A DNA stretch of 64,000 nucleotides from Microbaculum marinum (GTDB lineage Bacteria; Pseudomonadota; Alphaproteobacteria; Rhizobiales; Tepidamorphaceae), in assembly GCF_042646165.1 (NCBI RefSeq), contig NZ_JBHRTC010000008.1, one strand, 5' to 3'. The notes under the pieces are model-generated. The model did not search any database, was not told the origin of the DNA, and was given only the letters and a program-made list of their open reading frames with translations. Of this stretch, positions 53,642 to 62,472 are shown piece by piece (within the stretch, counting starts at the first letter, position 1; every line of letters begins with the position of its first letter). A program made the position numbers and the translations under genes.

Positions 53642-54538
53642 TCAGCCGGCGACCGGCTCGGCCGACAGCCTCGAAAGATCGTCCAGCAGCGGCGCAATCT
53701 CGGAGACCGGCAGCTGCCGCAGCGGCGGCCGCACCGCGCCCCAGGAGGCAATTCCGTAGCGATCCGCCAGCACCGCCTTGATGGCCGGGATCGCCGGGCG
53801 AGCCTCGACCGTCTTGCGGTAGGCAACGATCTCCTCGTGCCGGGCGTCGGCGCGGGCCGGGTCGGTCTCGTCGATCACCGCACGGATCGCTCTGGCGTTG
53901 AGGTTGCCGGTTGCCGTGATGCAGCCGGCGCCGCCCTTGCGCAGCCCCGGCAGCAGCCAGGTTTCGGAGCCCGGGAAGATGTCGAGGTCGGGGCACGCCT
54001 CGAGCAGTGCCTCGGTGTTCGACCAGTCGCCGGAGGAATCCTTGACGCCGACGACGATCCCCTTGAACTCGTCGGCGAGCCGCCGGACCAGCGCAACGGG
54101 GAAGCCGACCTGGGCGACCGGGGGGATGTGGTAGAGGATGATGCGCGGTTCCAGACCCGAGAGCGCGTCGATCAGCCAGGCCATGGAGTCGCGGATGCCA
54201 TCTGCCGATACCGCCTTGTAGTAGTAGGGCGGCAGCGTCATCACCGTGCGGCAGCCCTGCTCGAAGGCGTGCCGGCTGAGCGCGATCGTGTCCGGCACCG
54301 CCGGACAGCCGGTGCCCGGCATGATGATCTCGGCAGGTATTCCCGCAGCAATCAGGCCCTCCAGTGTCGCAATGCGTTCGGCCGAGGTGTACGAGGTCGC
54401 CTCTCCCGTCGTGCCGAACAGGGCGATCGCATCGGCGCCGTCGGCGAGCAGGGCATGGCAATGCGCGGCGAGGCGGTCGATGTCGATGTTGCGATCCCCG
54501 TCGATCGGGGTTGCGGCGGGCACGATCAGCTTCGGCAT
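53642..54538 (-). CDS. DapA-family (dihydrodipicolinate synthase superfamily) aldolase/dehydratase
   Basis: A 298-aa class I aldolase-fold enzyme. LFGTTGEATSYTSAER is the substrate-carboxylate loop, LYHIPP holds the catalytic Tyr and GVKDSSGDW the Schiff-base Lys. Context suggests a sugar-acid lyase or dehydratase, for example one acting on a 2-keto-3-deoxy acid, rather than lysine synthesis. It is the last gene of the minus-strand sugar-acid operon. Confidence 0.88.
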   Translation of the reverse strand: MPKLIVPAATPIDGDRNIDIDRLAAHCHALLADGADAIALFGTTGEATSYTSAERIATLEGLIAAGIPAEIIMPGTGCPAVPDTIALSRHAFEQGCRTVMTLPPYYYKAVSADGIRDSMAWLIDALSGLEPRIILYHIPPVAQVGFPVALVRRLADEFKGIVVGVKDSSGDWSNTEALLEACPDLDIFPGSETWLLPGLRKGGAGCITATGNLNARAIRAVIDETDPARADARHEEIVAYRKTVEARPAIPAIKAVLADRYGIASWGAVRPPLRQLPVSEIAPLLDDLSRLSAEPVAG

Positions 54539-54632
54539 GGGGCAGCCTCCGGGTGGTTGACGGGCGAGGTATATCGCACGCCGGCACGGCCGTGCAGTCG
54601 CCTGCGCGACAGCACTGTTGTTCCCGCTCCGC

Positions 54633-55664
54633 TCACTTCTGCCGCACCTTGGCCGGGCGGCCCAGTTCGGAGGACTTCAGCAGTGCGTCGATCAGATAGT
54701 GCACCCGCAGCGCCTCTTCGCCACTGATCTTCGGATCGCGGCCGGCCTCGATGGCGTTGAGGAAATCGGCAAGCACCGAGCGGTGATAGTCGTTGGGAAA
54801 GGCCATCGGATCGGCGCCGGTGCCGCCGCCCGCGCCGGCCTCGCCCTCGTTGAACTCGGTACCGTCGTGGTAACGCACCTCGAGCGTGGTGCCGACGAGG
54901 CTGGCGGTGCCTTTTTCGCCGATCACGAAGATCCGCTCGGGATAGCCCGGATAGGCGGTCGTGGTGGCGCAAAGGGTGCCGATGGCCCCGTTCGGGAACC
55001 GGAGCGCGGCGGCGACGATGTCCTCGGTCTCCATCTCGTGCACCGGGCTCGTCGCGGCGAAGGCAGAGACTTCCGTGGGCAGGCCGAGGAGCGCAATCGC
55101 CAGGTCGAGCGTATGGATCGCCTGAGTGATCAGCACGCCGCCGCCATCGCGAGCGAGCGTGCCGCGGCCGGGCTGGTCGTAGTAGGACTGCGGTCGCCAG
55201 TTGGCCACGCTGACATCGACCCCGACAAGCCTGCCGAGCCGGTCGTCGGCAAGCAGTTCGGCGAGCCTGAGGCCCGAGGGGCGGAACCGGTGCTGCAGCA
55301 CCAGGCCGAGGCGGACGCCGGCCTTGCGGCACTCCCTGACCAGCGCTTCGGCCCGTTCGGTGGTGACCTCGACCGGCTTCTCCAGCAGCACGTGCTTTCC
55401 GGCCCGTGCGCAGGCCGTGGCAAGCTCAAGATGGGTGTTCGGCGGCGTCAGCAGCATGACCGCCTCGACGGTGTCGTCGGCGAGGATCTGCTCGAGGCTG
55501 TCGGCGATCGGCATCGTCCAGTCCGCTGCGAACGACGCCCGCCGCTCGGCGCTGGGACTGAACGCCCAGGCAACCTCGACGCGGTCGTCGAGGTCGGCGA
55601 GGCTCTCCGCGTGCGGCCTGACCGCCATGCCGAGTCCCACCAGGGCGATCCGGTGCCTGCTCAC
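54633..55664 (-). CDS. Gfo/Idh/MocA-family oxidoreductase
   Basis: A 343-aa NAD(P)-dependent dehydrogenase of sugars or inositols. Rossmann N-terminus (RIALVGLGMAVRPHAESLADLDDRVEVAWAFSPS), the EKPVEVTTERAEALV catalytic-Lys motif and a C-terminal beta domain. The GTG start overlaps the upstream stop codon (GTGA). The substrate is unknown; a sugar or sugar-acid is likely from the neighbours. Confidence 0.92.
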   Translation of the reverse strand: MSRHRIALVGLGMAVRPHAESLADLDDRVEVAWAFSPSAERRASFAADWTMPIADSLEQILADDTVEAVMLLTPPNTHLELATACARAGKHVLLEKPVEVTTERAEALVRECRKAGVRLGLVLQHRFRPSGLRLAELLADDRLGRLVGVDVSVANWRPQSYYDQPGRGTLARDGGGVLITQAIHTLDLAIALLGLPTEVSAFAATSPVHEMETEDIVAAALRFPNGAIGTLCATTTAYPGYPERIFVIGEKGTASLVGTTLEVRYHDGTEFNEGEAGAGGGTGADPMAFPNDYHRSVLADFLNAIEAGRDPKISGEEALRVHYLIDALLKSSELGRPAKVRQK

Positions 55665-56665
55665 TGACGCTTTCCCATCCGATACTCGCTCATCCTCCTC
55701 GCAAACACTCCGTTCAGCGCGCCGTGCGGAATGCGGCCCGACAGGATCTCCGCCACCTGCCCGACCGTCTCCATTGCCTGCGCGTGCGCGGCCTGCCGCG
55801 TCAGGCCGCCGACATGCGGTGTCGCGATCACGTTCGACAAGGCGGCGATGTCCATGCGCGGCATCTGTCCCGGTTCGTTGCCCACATCGATCGCGGCGCC
55901 GGCGATCCGGTTGCGGATGAGCGCCTCCTTCAATGCATCGTCGTCGACGAGCGGCCCGCGCGCAAGGTTGAGGAAGTATGCCGTCGGCTTCATGCGGGCC
56001 AACGCATCGGCGCCGATCATCCGGTCGGTGACCGGCGACGAGATCGCCAAGCAGACGACGAAGTCGGACCGTGCCAGCAGGTCTTCGAGGCCGACCCGAC
56101 GCACGTCGTCGCGGTCCGGTGTCACATGCGGATCGGTCGCGAGCACGGCCATGCCGAAGGCCCGGCCAAGCCGGGCCACCTCTCGGCCGATCGCGCCGTA
56201 GCCGATCACCCCGAGGGTCGCGCCGGACAGCTGCACACCCATCCGCGCCGTCGGCATCGAGCCGGAGCGGTAAGTGGTCGCCGCATCGGTTACGCCTCGG
56301 GCAAGATCGATGATCATCCCGAACGTCAGCTCCGAGACGGCGGCAACGAATGTCGGGCCGGCATGGGTGACCAGTACGCCTGCGGCCGACGCGGCGTCGA
56401 CTTCGATGTTGCGGATGTCGACGGCTGCCCGGCACACCGCCGCGATGGTCGGTGCGGCGGCGAAGAAGTCGTCCGTCACCCGCGTCAGCCGGTCGCAGAC
56501 GATCAGGTCGCAGCCTACGGCGAGCGCCGCCAGTTCCGCCGTGCCAAGAACATGCCCTGCCGCGTTGACCCGCACGTCTCCCAGCGCCTCGAGCGCGGCG
56601 AAGGCCACGTCGTCAAAACGCGTCTCACGCTCCTCGCGCGAATGGGTCAGCAGGATCTTGGCCAC
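55661..56665 (-). CDS. D-isomer-specific 2-hydroxyacid dehydrogenase
   Basis: A 334-aa NAD-dependent dehydrogenase of the D-2-hydroxyacid family (phosphoglycerate/glyoxylate/hydroxypyruvate type). It has the GVIGYGAIGREVARLGRAFGMAVLATD nucleotide motif, NLARGPLVDDDALKEAL with catalytic Arg, the Glu region DVGNEP and TPHVGGLT with catalytic His. Start at GTG after GGAGG. Coupled to the Gfo/Idh gene. Confidence 0.9.
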   Translation of the reverse strand: MAKILLTHSREERETRFDDVAFAALEALGDVRVNAAGHVLGTAELAALAVGCDLIVCDRLTRVTDDFFAAAPTIAAVCRAAVDIRNIEVDAASAAGVLVTHAGPTFVAAVSELTFGMIIDLARGVTDAATTYRSGSMPTARMGVQLSGATLGVIGYGAIGREVARLGRAFGMAVLATDPHVTPDRDDVRRVGLEDLLARSDFVVCLAISSPVTDRMIGADALARMKPTAYFLNLARGPLVDDDALKEALIRNRIAGAAIDVGNEPGQMPRMDIAALSNVIATPHVGGLTRQAAHAQAMETVGQVAEILSGRIPHGALNGVFARRMSEYRMGKRQ

Positions 56666-56699
56666 GCACCCTCCAGGCGTTCGATCTTTAGGTGCCGGA

Positions 56700-57509
56700 T
56701 CACATTGGCGGCTTGGTCGGATCGCCGCCGGTCTCGGTGACGCAGAACGAGCCGCCCTGGTGGTCCTCGATGCGCGGGTCGTCGGTGATGCCCGGGCTCT
56801 CGGCGAGCACCTGCGAGGCATAATCCTCCGCCCGGTCCCGCGGCGTGTAGCCGAGCCGTATGGCGTTGGAGTTGTCCCACCACGCCCGCTTGTTGTCGGA
56901 CATGCCGTAGACGATCTCGTGGCGGATGCCCGGCCGCTCCAGTCCGATGCCGATCAGCTGGACGAGGTCGCGCGGGCTGAGCCAGATCGCCAGCCGGCGC
57001 GCATCGGCGGGCCGGTCGGCAACGTTGCCGATGCGGATCGACAGGACTTCGGCCCCGTACTTCTCCGCGTACAGGCTGCCCAGCGATTCGCCGAACGCCT
57101 TGCTGGCGCCGTAGCGTGAATCCGGCTTCGGGGTGACGTCGACGCCGATCGTCTGGTCGCGGCGGTAGAAGCCCACGGCGTGGTTGGAGGAGGCGAACAC
57201 CAGCCGCTTCACCCCTTCCATCCGTGCCGCCTCAAAGATGTTGTAGGTGCCCTCGATATTGGCGCTGAGGATCGCCGGCCACGGCCCTTCGACCGAATAC
57301 CCGCCGAAATGGACGATCCCGTCGACGCCCTCGACGGCCTTGCGCAGCGCGTCGAAGTCCGCGAGGTCCGCCGGGACGTCCTCCTCGTCGTCCGTCCGGT
57401 CGCCGACCGGCGCGATGTCGGACAGGCGCAGCCGGTAATGCTCGCGCAGCAGCGGCCGGATCATCCGCGCCGCACCGCCGGCCGCTCCCGTCAGAAGGAT
57501 CAGTTTCAT
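56700..57509 (-). CDS. udh: Uronate dehydrogenase-like SDR/epimerase
   Basis: A 269-aa extended short-chain dehydrogenase closely resembling Agrobacterium uronate dehydrogenase, which oxidises galacturonate and glucuronate to aldaro-lactones with NAD. Seen are LLTGAAGGAARMIRPLL, DGIVHFGGYSVEGPWPAILSANIEGTYNIFEAARMEG, FASSNHAVGFY and catalytic YGASKAFGE (YxxxK). Its neighbours include a galactarolactone-isomerase-like gene, which supports the role. Substrate range is inference. Confidence 0.82.
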   Translation of the reverse strand: MKLILLTGAAGGAARMIRPLLREHYRLRLSDIAPVGDRTDDEEDVPADLADFDALRKAVEGVDGIVHFGGYSVEGPWPAILSANIEGTYNIFEAARMEGVKRLVFASSNHAVGFYRRDQTIGVDVTPKPDSRYGASKAFGESLGSLYAEKYGAEVLSIRIGNVADRPADARRLAIWLSPRDLVQLIGIGLERPGIRHEIVYGMSDNKRAWWDNSNAIRLGYTPRDRAEDYASQVLAESPGITDDPRIEDHQGGSFCVTETGGDPTKPPM

Positions 57510-57534
57510 GTCACTTCCCTGTTCGGATCGATGC

Positions 57535-58383
57535 TCAGGCGAAACCATACAGTTCGGCCGGGTTGTCGACGAGGATCCGGTGGCGCGTCGCCTCGTCGGG
57601 GCACCAGTCGAGTAGTATGTCGAGCAGCATCGCGTCGTCCGGCGGGTTCGGCTGGGCGGAAGGATGGGGCCAGTTGCTGGCCCACATCATCCGCTCCGGC
57701 GCCGCCGCGATCAGCTCGCGGGCGAGCGCGCCGACGTCGACGTAGGACGGCGGCCCGGCCTTCGAGGTTTCGTAGGGTGCCGACAGCTTGACCCAGGTAT
57801 TGCCCCGCTCGACCAGCCCGAGCAGCGTCTTGAAGGCCGGATCCTTCGGCTGCACCGGCTCCAGGAACTTGCCGGTGTGGTCGATCACCAGCCTGCCGGG
57901 CAGCCGCCGGATCACGGCCTCCTTCTCGGGCAGGAGCCGGCCGTCGAGCTGCAGTTGAACGTGCCAGCCGAACCCTGAAACCTTCGCCGCCATCTCCTCG
58001 ATGATCTCCCAGGGCAGCACGCCGCCCGGCAGCATGTGGAACCGCACGCCGACCGCACCGCGGTCCGTCAGGTCCCGCATCTCGGCGTCGCTGGTGCCGG
58101 TGCCAACCACCACGACGGCCCGCGCCCGGTCGCTCCCGAGCGCCGCCACCGCGTCAATCGTGCAGCGATTGTCCTTCGCATAGGCGGACGGCTGGACGAC
58201 GACGACACGGTCGACCCCCAGCCGCCGCATCACCTCCTCATAGTGCGCCGCCGGCGCGAAGACCGGGGGAAACGGCGAGGTCGGCGCGATCGGATAGTCG
58301 TCCTGCGCCCCGTAGACATGAATGTGCGTGTCACAGGTGCCGGCCGGCGCCTTGAGTCGCGGTTCTGGGAGGGAATCGGTCAT
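57535..58383 (-). CDS. Amidohydrolase-2 family protein, D-galactarolactone isomerase-like
   Basis: A 282-aa TIM-barrel hydrolase/isomerase. It contains TCDTHIHVYG (metal HXH), DHTGKFLEP, and WASNWPHPS, and resembles Agrobacterium D-galactarolactone isomerase, which shifts the 1,4-lactone to the 1,5 form in hexuronate oxidation. 2-pyrone-4,6-dicarboxylate hydrolase is the alternative family member. Position beside the uronate-dehydrogenase-like gene favours the lactone role. Confidence 0.8.
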   Translation of the reverse strand: MTDSLPEPRLKAPAGTCDTHIHVYGAQDDYPIAPTSPFPPVFAPAAHYEEVMRRLGVDRVVVVQPSAYAKDNRCTIDAVAALGSDRARAVVVVGTGTSDAEMRDLTDRGAVGVRFHMLPGGVLPWEIIEEMAAKVSGFGWHVQLQLDGRLLPEKEAVIRRLPGRLVIDHTGKFLEPVQPKDPAFKTLLGLVERGNTWVKLSAPYETSKAGPPSYVDVGALARELIAAAPERMMWASNWPHPSAQPNPPDDAMLLDILLDWCPDEATRHRILVDNPAELYGFA

Positions 58384-58429
58384 CGCGTCCTTCCGGTTCT
58401 GCGGATTGCGGTCGACGCCGGCGGCGTTC

Positions 58430-59242
58430 TCAGGAAGCCCTGTCGGTCTCGGCGAACCGCGCGTGCTGCCGGTCCCGGGCGCCGGCGAAACTGCGTGCCA
58501 GTGCGTCGGTGTGCCGGGCCAGCACGCCGACGTCGCTGCCGACGGCGACGAAGGTGAAGCCCATGTCGATGTAGCGCCGCGCGTCCTCCTCGACCGGGGC
58601 GAGCGTGCCGATCGGCTTGCCGGCGCCGCCGACCGCGGCGTGGATCGCGGCAACCGCCTCGCGGACCTCCGGGTGGTTGGGATCTCCGAGATGCCCGAGG
58701 CTGCCGGACAGGTCGGAGGGGCCGACGAAGACGCCGTCGACCCCGGCCACCGAAGCGATGGCGGCGGCGTTCTCCAGCCCCCGGCGCGTCTCGATCTGGA
58801 CGAGGACGCAAATCTCGCCGGCGGCGATGTGGAGGTAGTTGTCGATGCGGCCGAACTGGTTGGCGCGGTGACTGGTCGCCACGCCGCGTATGCCGAGCGG
58901 CGGATAGCGCGTCGCCGCGACCGCCTTCTCGGCGTCCTCGGCGGTCTCGATGAAGGGAACCAGCACCGTCTGCGCGCCGATGTCCAGGATCCGCTTGATC
59001 AGCACCGGATCGTTCCAGGCCACCCGTACCACCGGCGACGACTCGCTCGGCGCCAGCGCCTGGAGCTGGTGCAGCACGGCAGGAACCTCGGTCGGCGAAT
59101 GTTCGGTATCGATGACGATCCAATCGAACCCGGCCCGCGCCAGCAGTTCGGCCGCCAGCCCGGTGGTGAGCTGCGACCACAGGCCGATCTGCAGCCGTCG
59201 CTCCTCGAGCGCATGCTTGAACGCGTTCCTGGGGAGCTGCAT
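58430..59242 (-). CDS. HpcH/HpaI family class II aldolase
   Basis: A 270-aa metal-dependent aldolase of the HpaI/GarL/RhmA group that cleaves 2-keto-3-deoxy (often 5-keto-4-deoxy) sugar acids to pyruvate or tartronate semialdehyde type products. GFDWIVIDTEHSP, VRVAWNDPVLIKRILDIGAQTVLVPFIETAEDA, LVQIETRRGLENA and GVFVGPSDLSGSLG are visible. First gene of the minus-strand operon, with the putative GntR operator upstream. Confidence 0.9.
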   Translation of the reverse strand: MQLPRNAFKHALEERRLQIGLWSQLTTGLAAELLARAGFDWIVIDTEHSPTEVPAVLHQLQALAPSESSPVVRVAWNDPVLIKRILDIGAQTVLVPFIETAEDAEKAVAATRYPPLGIRGVATSHRANQFGRIDNYLHIAAGEICVLVQIETRRGLENAAAIASVAGVDGVFVGPSDLSGSLGHLGDPNHPEVREAVAAIHAAVGGAGKPIGTLAPVEEDARRYIDMGFTFVAVGSDVGVLARHTDALARSFAGARDRQHARFAETDRAS

Positions 59243-59304
59243 GCCGTCTCCTGTCCGACGCCGCGGGTGAGACGCCGAAGCGGCTTGTTCCGTTCTGCCC
59301 CGGC

Positions 59305-59333
59305 GTGATAAGGTCATACTACTGATATGACAA
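59305..59333. promoter_or_regulatory. GntR/FadR-type operator within the promoter of the aldolase operon
   Basis: GTCATA-CTACTGA-TATGAC (59313-59331) is a perfect 6-bp inverted repeat. On the minus strand it lies within -35 TTGTCA (59333-59328), a 17-bp spacer and -10 TATCAC (59310-59305). A FadR-type regulator is encoded at the other side of the divergent TRAP operon and is the natural candidate for binding. Confidence 0.7.
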
Positions 59334-59452
59334 ATTCGAAGCAACCGACCGAAGGGGAAATGTAGACGGCGATCCGGCTGAGCGGGCAGGCACGAGCCGC
59401 AAGATCCGCCAGCCGCAAAGAGGCGAACAAGCAAGGGAAGGAGGAAGCGCTT

Positions 59453-60424
59453 ATGACTGTTTCAATCAGGAAGCTGACGCTTGCCGCGGTAGCGGCGGCG
59501 GCCACCGCGGCGCCCGCATCGGCGCTCGAGATCAAGTCGAGCGACGTGCACCCGATGGGGTATCCCACCACCGACGCCATCGAGTACATGGGCCAGCTGC
59601 TGAGCGACTGGACCAACGGCCGCATCACCATCAAGATCTTCCACTCGATGCAGCTCGGCGGCGAGAAGGAGGCCCTCGAGCAGGTCCAGCTCGGGGCGCT
59701 CGAGATGACCCGCGTCAGCGTCGGCGTGGTCGGTCCCATCGTGCCGGACTTCAACGTCTTCAACCTGCCGTACGTGTTCCGCAGCCTCGACCAGATGCAC
59801 AACGTCGTCGACGGCGAGATCGGCACCGCGCTGCTCGACAAGCTGTCGGCCGGCGGGCTGATCGGGCTCGGCTACATGGATGCCGGCTCCCGGTCCTTCT
59901 ACAACAAGACCAAGGCCATCGAGACGCCGGCGGACCTCGCCGGCATGAAGATCCGCGTCATGCAGAACCCGATCTTCGTCGACATGGTCAACGCGCTCGG
60001 CGGCAACGGCCTGCCGATCGCCTACAACGAGCTCTATACCGCGATGCAGACCGGCGTCGTCGACGGCGCCGAGAACAACCCGCCCTCCTACGAGTCCGGC
60101 AAGCACTACGAGGTCGCCGGCTACTACACGATCGACGAGCACCTGATGGTGCCGGAGATCTTCGTGTTCTCCAAGAAGGTCTGGGACACCCTCGACGAGG
60201 TCGACCGGCAGCTCATCCGCAACGCCTCGGTGCTGGCGGCGCGCAAGGAGCGCGAGCTGTGGGCGGCGCGCGAGAAGGCGTCCATGGACATCCTCAGGGA
60301 GAAGGGCGTGACGATCGTCGAGAACGTCGACAAGACGCCGTTCATCGAGGCCACGAAATCGGTCCGCGAAAAGCATGGCGCCGACTACGCCGATCTCCTG
60401 AAGCGGATCGAGGCGACGAAGTAG
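59453..60424 (+). CDS. TRAP transporter substrate-binding protein (DctP type), sugar-acid cluster
   Basis: A 323-aa periplasmic receptor with signal peptide (MTVSIRKLTLAAVAAAATAAPASA). LEIKSSDVHPMGYPTTDAIEYMGQLLSDWTNGRITIKIFHSMQLGGEKEALEQVQLGALEMTRVSVG and AGMKIRVMQNPIFVDMVNALGGNGLPIAYNELYTAMQTGVVDGAENNPPSY are classic DctP regions with the carboxylate-binding Arg. AAGGAGG precedes the ATG. Hexuronate or an aldarate is a plausible ligand from context. Confidence 0.93.
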   Translation: MTVSIRKLTLAAVAAAATAAPASALEIKSSDVHPMGYPTTDAIEYMGQLLSDWTNGRITIKIFHSMQLGGEKEALEQVQLGALEMTRVSVGVVGPIVPDFNVFNLPYVFRSLDQMHNVVDGEIGTALLDKLSAGGLIGLGYMDAGSRSFYNKTKAIETPADLAGMKIRVMQNPIFVDMVNALGGNGLPIAYNELYTAMQTGVVDGAENNPPSYESGKHYEVAGYYTIDEHLMVPEIFVFSKKVWDTLDEVDRQLIRNASVLAARKERELWAAREKASMDILREKGVTIVENVDKTPFIEATKSVREKHGADYADLLKRIEATK

Positions 60425-60525
60425 CGCGAGTTCGGCTCGTTGCGAGGCGTCCGGCGCCGGTCCAGCGACCGGCGCCGGTGTCCTGAAAGACGCCGGTCTC
60501 CACACGAGTGCGATTCCACGGGACG

Positions 60526-61080
60526 ATGCCGATGCGACCGATCTACGTCCGCCTGATGGACAGGCTCTACTGGCTCTGCATCGGCATCGGGATCGTGTCC
60601 GTCGTCTGCATGACGCTGCTGATATTCGCCGGCGTGATCATGCGCTACATCTTCCTGATCGGCGCCAACTTCGCCGAACCGCTGTCGATCTTCTTCGCCG
60701 TCCAGCTCACCATGTACGGCGCCGCCGCCTGCCTGCGCGCCGGCGTCCACCTGCGTCTGACGCTGTTCGTCGACATGTTGCCCGAGCGGCTGCGGCCGCT
60801 GCCGATGCACTTGGTCCAGCTCCTGCTCGGCGCCATCGGCGTGTTCATGGTCATCTACGGCCAGAGCCTGGTGCGCACCACATGGTTCCAGGCCTATCCG
60901 GAGTTCGTCTACGTGCGGGTCGGCTTCGTCTATTCGGCGATCCCGATCAGCGGGCTGTTCACGGTGCTGTTCGTCGTCGAGAGCTGGCTCTATCCGCAGG
61001 CTATGGCGCAGGAGCTCGAGGACGAGGCGCGGCACGCAGAGAAATTCGCCGAGGAAGAGGCCAGGAGGCTGACGCTGTGA
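60526..61080 (+). CDS. TRAP transporter small permease (DctQ type)
   Basis: A 184-aa four-helix inner-membrane protein. MTLLIFAGVIMRYIFLIGANFAEPLSIFFAVQLTMYGAAACLRAGVHLRLTLFVD is the DctQ hallmark. Unusually long, charged C-terminus (ELEDEARHAEKFAEEEARRL). Start at MPMRPIYVRL is chosen; a GTG six codons upstream is open. Confidence 0.9.
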   Translation: MPMRPIYVRLMDRLYWLCIGIGIVSVVCMTLLIFAGVIMRYIFLIGANFAEPLSIFFAVQLTMYGAAACLRAGVHLRLTLFVDMLPERLRPLPMHLVQLLLGAIGVFMVIYGQSLVRTTWFQAYPEFVYVRVGFVYSAIPISGLFTVLFVVESWLYPQAMAQELEDEARHAEKFAEEEARRLTL

Positions 61081-61115
61081 GCCCCATGCAAGCCGCCGAG
61101 AGGGGAGCCTGAGGG

Positions 61116-62423
61116 ATGGGAGGCGCGTTCGCCCCGGTCGTGCTGCTCGGCAGCCTGTTCGCGCTGCTGATCCTCGGCATGCCGATCGCCTACGCGCTCG
61201 GCGTCGCCGCGCTCGTCTCCGCCATCTATGTGGGCCTGCCGCTCGAGGCGGTGCTGCTGAAGGTCTCCGACGGGGTCGACGATTTCGCGCTCCTCGCCAT
61301 CCCCTTTTTCGTCTTCGCCGGCGCGCTGATGGCGGAGGGCGGCATGGCGCGCCGCCTCGTCGCCTTCGCCAATATCTTCGTCGGTTTCCTGCGCGGCGGC
61401 CTGGCGATGGTCAACATCCTGTCGTCGATGTTCTTCGGCGGCATCTCGGGATCGGCGGTCGCCGACACCTCGTCTATCGGCTCGATCATGATCCCGATGA
61501 TGAAGAAGCAGGGCTACGAGGATCATTTCGCCGTCAACGTGACGATCACCTCGGCGACGCAGGGCATCATCATCCCGCCGAGCCACAACGCCATCATCTA
61601 CACCTACGCGGCCGGCGGCACGATCTCGATCGCGCAGCTGTTCATGGCCGGCATCGTGCCGGGAATAATGATCGGGCTGGCGCTGATGATCCTGGCCTTC
61701 GTCGTGGCGACGAAGCGCAACTATCCGAAGGGCGAGCCGGTCGCGATCCGCGACGCGGCGCGCATCACCTGGGAGGCGATCGCCGGCCTGTTCACCGTCG
61801 TCATCATCGTCGGCGGCATCATCGGCGGCATCTTCACGCCGACGGAGTCTGCGGCCGTCGCCGTCGTCTGGGCCTTCCTGGTGACGATGTTCATCTATCG
61901 CGACATGGGCTGGCGCGACCTGCCGCGGGCGCTGCACGGGGTCATCCGGACTGTCGCCATGGTGATGATCGTCATCGGCTTCGCGGCGAGCTTCGGCTAC
62001 ATGATGACCCTGATGCAGGTGCCGGCCAAGACCACAGCCTTCCTGCTGCAGCTGTCAGACGACAAGTACGTCATCCTGATGTTGATCAACATCATGCTGC
62101 TGGTGCTGGGCACCTTCATGGACATGGCGCCGCTGCTGCTGATCTGCACGCCGATCCTGCTGCCGGTGGTGCTCGCGGTGGGAGTCGACCCGGTCCACTT
62201 CGGCATCATCATGATGCTCAACCTGGGAATAGGCCTGGTGACGCCGCCGGTCGGCACGGTGTTGTTCGTCGGCTGCGCCATCGGCAAGGTGTCGATAGAG
62301 AAGGTCAGCCGCCATCTGTGGCCGTTCTGGTTCGTGATGATTGCGGTTTTGCTGCTGGTCACGTATTTCCCGGTCTTCGCACTGTATCTTCCAAGCCTGC
62401 GCTACCCCGGGGTGTCCTATTGA
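61116..62423 (+). CDS. TRAP transporter large permease (DctM type)
   Basis: A 435-aa inner-membrane protein with about 12 hydrophobic segments. FAPVVLLGSLFALLILGMPIAYALGVAALVSAIYVGLP, FFGGISGSAVADTSSIGSIMIPMMKKQGYE and GLVTPPVGTVLFVGCAIG are DctM motifs. AGGGGAG lies upstream. Forms a complete TRAP system with the two preceding genes. Confidence 0.95.
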   Translation: MGGAFAPVVLLGSLFALLILGMPIAYALGVAALVSAIYVGLPLEAVLLKVSDGVDDFALLAIPFFVFAGALMAEGGMARRLVAFANIFVGFLRGGLAMVNILSSMFFGGISGSAVADTSSIGSIMIPMMKKQGYEDHFAVNVTITSATQGIIIPPSHNAIIYTYAAGGTISIAQLFMAGIVPGIMIGLALMILAFVVATKRNYPKGEPVAIRDAARITWEAIAGLFTVVIIVGGIIGGIFTPTESAAVAVVWAFLVTMFIYRDMGWRDLPRALHGVIRTVAMVMIVIGFAASFGYMMTLMQVPAKTTAFLLQLSDDKYVILMLINIMLLVLGTFMDMAPLLLICTPILLPVVLAVGVDPVHFGIIMMLNLGIGLVTPPVGTVLFVGCAIGKVSIEKVSRHLWPFWFVMIAVLLLVTYFPVFALYLPSLRYPGVSY

Positions 62424-62472
62424 AGACTGTGGCTGTCGCCCGTGACGGGCGAGCAATGACGATCGAACCGTG

